Positions 61,628-64,000 of a stretch of DNA of 64,000 bases are shown here, piece after piece; position 1 is the first letter of the stretch; each line of letters begins with the position of its first letter. Under the pieces are notes generated by a model. That model worked only from the letters and a program-made list of their open reading frames with translations, was not told the DNA's origin and did not search any database. Source of the stretch: JAAELZ01 sp965209105 (lineage in GTDB: Bacteria > Pseudomonadota > Gammaproteobacteria > Arenicellales > Poriferihabitantaceae); NCBI GenBank assembly GCA_965209105.1, contig CBDBQB010000020.1, positions 19,713 to 83,712 on the forward strand, read 5' to 3'. A program made the position numbers and the translations under genes.

Positions 61628-63458
61628 CTATGCCGACGTAGCGTGTTTAGCCACTATCACATCGGCGATAACCCTCCCTACAATTGTATGCGAGTGTGGT
61701 GTCCATAAACCGGTATCACTCCAGTACAGATCACCTTGTTTTGATTGATCTAATAATGTTGGATGCGGATCAATAAAGCTCACGTCGCAATGCTCTTGTA
61801 ATTCTTTATGTAGGTCAACACTTTTGAATTCATTTTCCTGAAGAACTATTAAGGTCACCTTCTGGTCGTTATTCGACTTGCTATTTGACGCCAAATTTAG
61901 AGTAGTAGATTTATCTAGTGTGCTGCTGATGATGATGACATCAGGGTGACCCACTTTAAATATATTCCGGACAGCTTGTTGATACCATTTTAAGTCGCCA
62001 GCGAGGTTAGATGCGGAGATGGCTGCTGATTTATGCTTGCCTAGCGGCCCTCGAATCAGTCGCGCGGCAACTTGTGAAAATTTTGAGTCCACATTTACCG
62101 TGTGTGAGTGGCTATATTTGGGCCCCCAAATATAGCTATTCTAAAATCACTGTTTCCATAGCAGCTAAGGCCTCGATCAGGCGTTTTAAATTCGTTTAAA
62201 TAGGTGATAGCACTTCCCTTAATCGTTCCATTTATTCCGCCGCCCGCCCAAATTCGCGCCTTGCCGTTGAGTTGGTCTGTCGGCTCGCTAGCTAACCATG
62301 GCTTTTCCGTTTCTTGTGCTCTTAATCCGTAGTGCATAGGATGTACTACTAACTTTACATAGGCGGGCCCGGTTAAGTGCGCTATTGCATCAATAATATC
62401 TTCATGGGTGCCATATCTGCCTCGTAAGGGGGGGCGAGAAGCTTTTGTTTCTGGCGAAAGTAAACCGTATTGATTCTCCGCTATGTACCAGTTGTTTTGA
62501 GTCATTAGGCAGCCGTATAGAAGCGGTGTATGGTCTTGCCAGAAGAAATCATTTGCTTCGTATTCTAAGCCTAACTCCTTTTCATCTAATATCTGTAATG
62601 GAGCCCACTTGCCGTTGTGCAAAACTGCCTTTTGACGAACATGGAGTGCTCATTCCGAGGGGCCTAGTTTTAAAGATTGAATAGTTATTACAGCCATAGA
62701 CAGAAAATGAATTATGTGCGGTCGTTCCCTTTATGTCACATCCGTTTTCCCTTAGCCAATTAATTTCGGAGGTCAACGCCTGAGCGCCATCTGTTACATA
62801 CTTTTGATAATATTCCATTGCATCTGTATGCAAAGCTAGTTCATGCCCCATCGATTGGATATCTAAATAGCAATCTAACGATGATTTATGTCTGGAAAAA
62901 ATGGTATCTTGAGCTGTTTTAGATGAACCAACTTGGTGTAATTGCCCATAATAAGGTGCATTGTGTAATAAGAAAAAGCTAGTTTTTATGTCTAGTTTTT
63001 TTTTCCATTTCAGCTTGTTGTTGTGCAGCCACAATATCACCGTCAACGTCATGACGTATCGTGCATATGATTTCATTGTTAGTCGGAGTATGTTTTAAAG
63101 CTTCTAAGCAAGTTTTGAAGCTTACATTGGGCAAGGCTTTAATTCTTTCCAAGAGGTCTTGGTAGTACCACGGGGGATCAATGCTTACATTCTCCGCTAA
63201 TTTATTCTCATATTCTGGGCCATAAGCAGCAAAAAATTGAGAATTGACATTAGAAAAGGTGGTTTCAAGTGTTTGGTCTGTCTCAGTAGTTGTATATTTG
63301 GCAAGCTTGCTAGAGTAACGGATATCAATTTCGTCAAAGTAATCTGTGCCTTGGTGTTGAAGTGGTTCTTGGCCTAGGACAGATGTTTTTCTCTTAAGTC
63401 TCTTTGATATTTTTGATAAATAGGACTTGGAAAGTTTACAAAGGGAGTTAAGTAGCAT
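61628..63458 (-). pseudogene. Polysaccharide deacetylase plus SGNH-like fusion, frameshifted
   Basis: One gene of about 610 codons is read in four frames. Residues about 140-260 look like a NodB/CE4-type deacetylase: TIRHDVDGDIVAAQQQAE (Asp motif) and MGHELALHTDAMEYY (His-x-x-x-His). The last part resembles an SGNH/AlgX-type esterase domain: FRIAIFGGPNIATHT, then PDVIIISSTLDKS and YWSDTGLWTPHSHTIVGRVI (late Asp/His). Frame changes occur in a nine-A run at 62996-63004, near 62645, and near 62100. Sense across the joins is good, so the frameshifts may be sequencing errors. It lies 3 bp downstream of the sulfotransferase gene. Confidence 0.6.
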
Positions 63459-63461
63459 TGG

Positions 63462-64000
63462 CTAATTTCTTTCGAGTAATTTTGACCTTATCGTCCTGAA
63501 TATGACTCTTACATATTGTTCAACCCTACTAAGAGTGAATTTGGGAGAAATAGGTTGATGACTTCGCTGGTATCCGAGCTGAGCATTCTTGTTTCCGAGC
63601 AAGCTGTCAAACGCAGCCAATTCTTTTACGGTTAGTTGTGTCTTCCAACGTTCATCCTTGAATGCCTCAATGGGATTCACTTTTAAACGATCTAATTGCT
63701 CTTTGTATATATCTTTACCTTCAAAGGTTCCTACGAAAGATCCTTGGTGCATTTTTATCATTGCAATTGGGCCTTGGTTGCCGCTAGTAACGTGGTGTTC
63801 CCACTCCCAAAATCTAAAACTATTTTCAGAATATTCTATATCTAGAAATAGGCTGGCTTTTTTAAGAAAGCCTGCTTGATCATTTACCGCATCTTCATAT
63901 TTTACTACGAGTTGATCTTGAGCGTTCATCTGCTCTAAATTGGGTACTGCTTGAAAGGATGAGTAAAACCAGCCGTCCTGTTGAATTGAATCGCAGTAAC
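63462..64000 (-). CDS. Sulfotransferase family protein, N-terminus beyond window
   Basis: Open to the window edge; about 179 codons visible. The 3'-phosphate-binding type block is in QLVVKYEDAVNDQAGFLKKA, followed by SLFLDIEYSENSFRFWEWEH and a conserved HHVTSGNQGP segment, both typical of the C-terminal half of PAPS-dependent sulfotransferases. An internal ATG at 63929 is not the start, because the same frame continues upstream with related sequence (DGWFYSSFQAVPNLEQ). Its product would sulfate a sugar or lipid; the neighbouring deacetylase-esterase supports a polysaccharide. Confidence 0.78.
   Translation of the reverse strand, partial: YCDSIQQDGWFYSSFQAVPNLEQMNAQDQLVVKYEDAVNDQAGFLKKASLFLDIEYSENSFRFWEWEHHVTSGNQGPIAMIKMHQGSFVGTFEGKDIYKEQLDRLKVNPIEAFKDERWKTQLTVKELAAFDSLLGNKNAQLGYQRSHQPISPKFTLSRVEQYVRVIFRTIRSKLLERN

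Overview
The window looks like a chromosomal contig from a free-living Gammaproteobacterium. The evidence is gene content and order: uvrA / YajR-type MFS / ssb, yoaA next to tsaB, ypjD divergent from ffh, prfB next to lysS, RF2 with the classic programmed frameshift, Lol lipoprotein export, HtpX, TruD and WbpABDE-type sugar genes. No species can be named from the sequence alone.

Layout. 1-10 kb: the end of a NodT-type efflux lipoprotein, uvrA, an MFS exporter, ssb, a VapBC-type toxin-antitoxin pair, htpX, tRNA-Ser(GGA) with a stray copy of its 3' end, and a DMT permease. 10-19 kb: ABC-F ATPase ybiT, a secreted two-gene unit with a DUF4329 (JAMM-like) domain, a secreted lipase, prfB, lysS and a Lol permease/ATPase pair, followed by a 258-bp element of nested inverted repeats. 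19-27 kb: RidA, a hydrolase-OsmC fusion, a HugZ-like protein, metC and rluC (each broken by a 1-nt shift), a HAD phosphatase, and a cytochrome P460 coupled to a PQQ-type propeller. 27-42 kb: a repeat cluster, a DUF2142 membrane protein, rhodanese, truD, pyrF, a DUF302 protein, a spore-photoproduct-lyase-like radical SAM protein, rfbC/rfbD, yoaA, tsaB, small secreted proteins, ypjD, ffh and tRNA-Leu(CAA).

42-52 kb is a surface-polysaccharide locus. It holds a WbpB/D/E/A set predicted to make a UDP-2,3-diacetamido-2,3-dideoxy-glucuronic acid type precursor, an NAD-dependent epimerase, an asparagine-synthase-like amidotransferase and two glycosyltransferases. The 59.9-64 kb end, on the minus strand, seems to continue the surface theme with a sulfotransferase, a predicted NodB-deacetylase plus SGNH-esterase fusion, and an ABC exporter whose ATPase motifs are degenerate.

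Between them, 52.4-59.1 kb is a three-level nest of insertion sequences. An ISNCY/IS1202-like transposase gene is split by an IS3-family element, which is itself split by two IS66-family elements. Both IS66 insertions have perfect 8-bp target duplications. Single-base frameshifts, many of them in homopolymers, recur at 23.5-23.9 kb and throughout 56-63.5 kb. They could be true decay or consensus sequencing errors, so the broken genes there should be read with that in mind.
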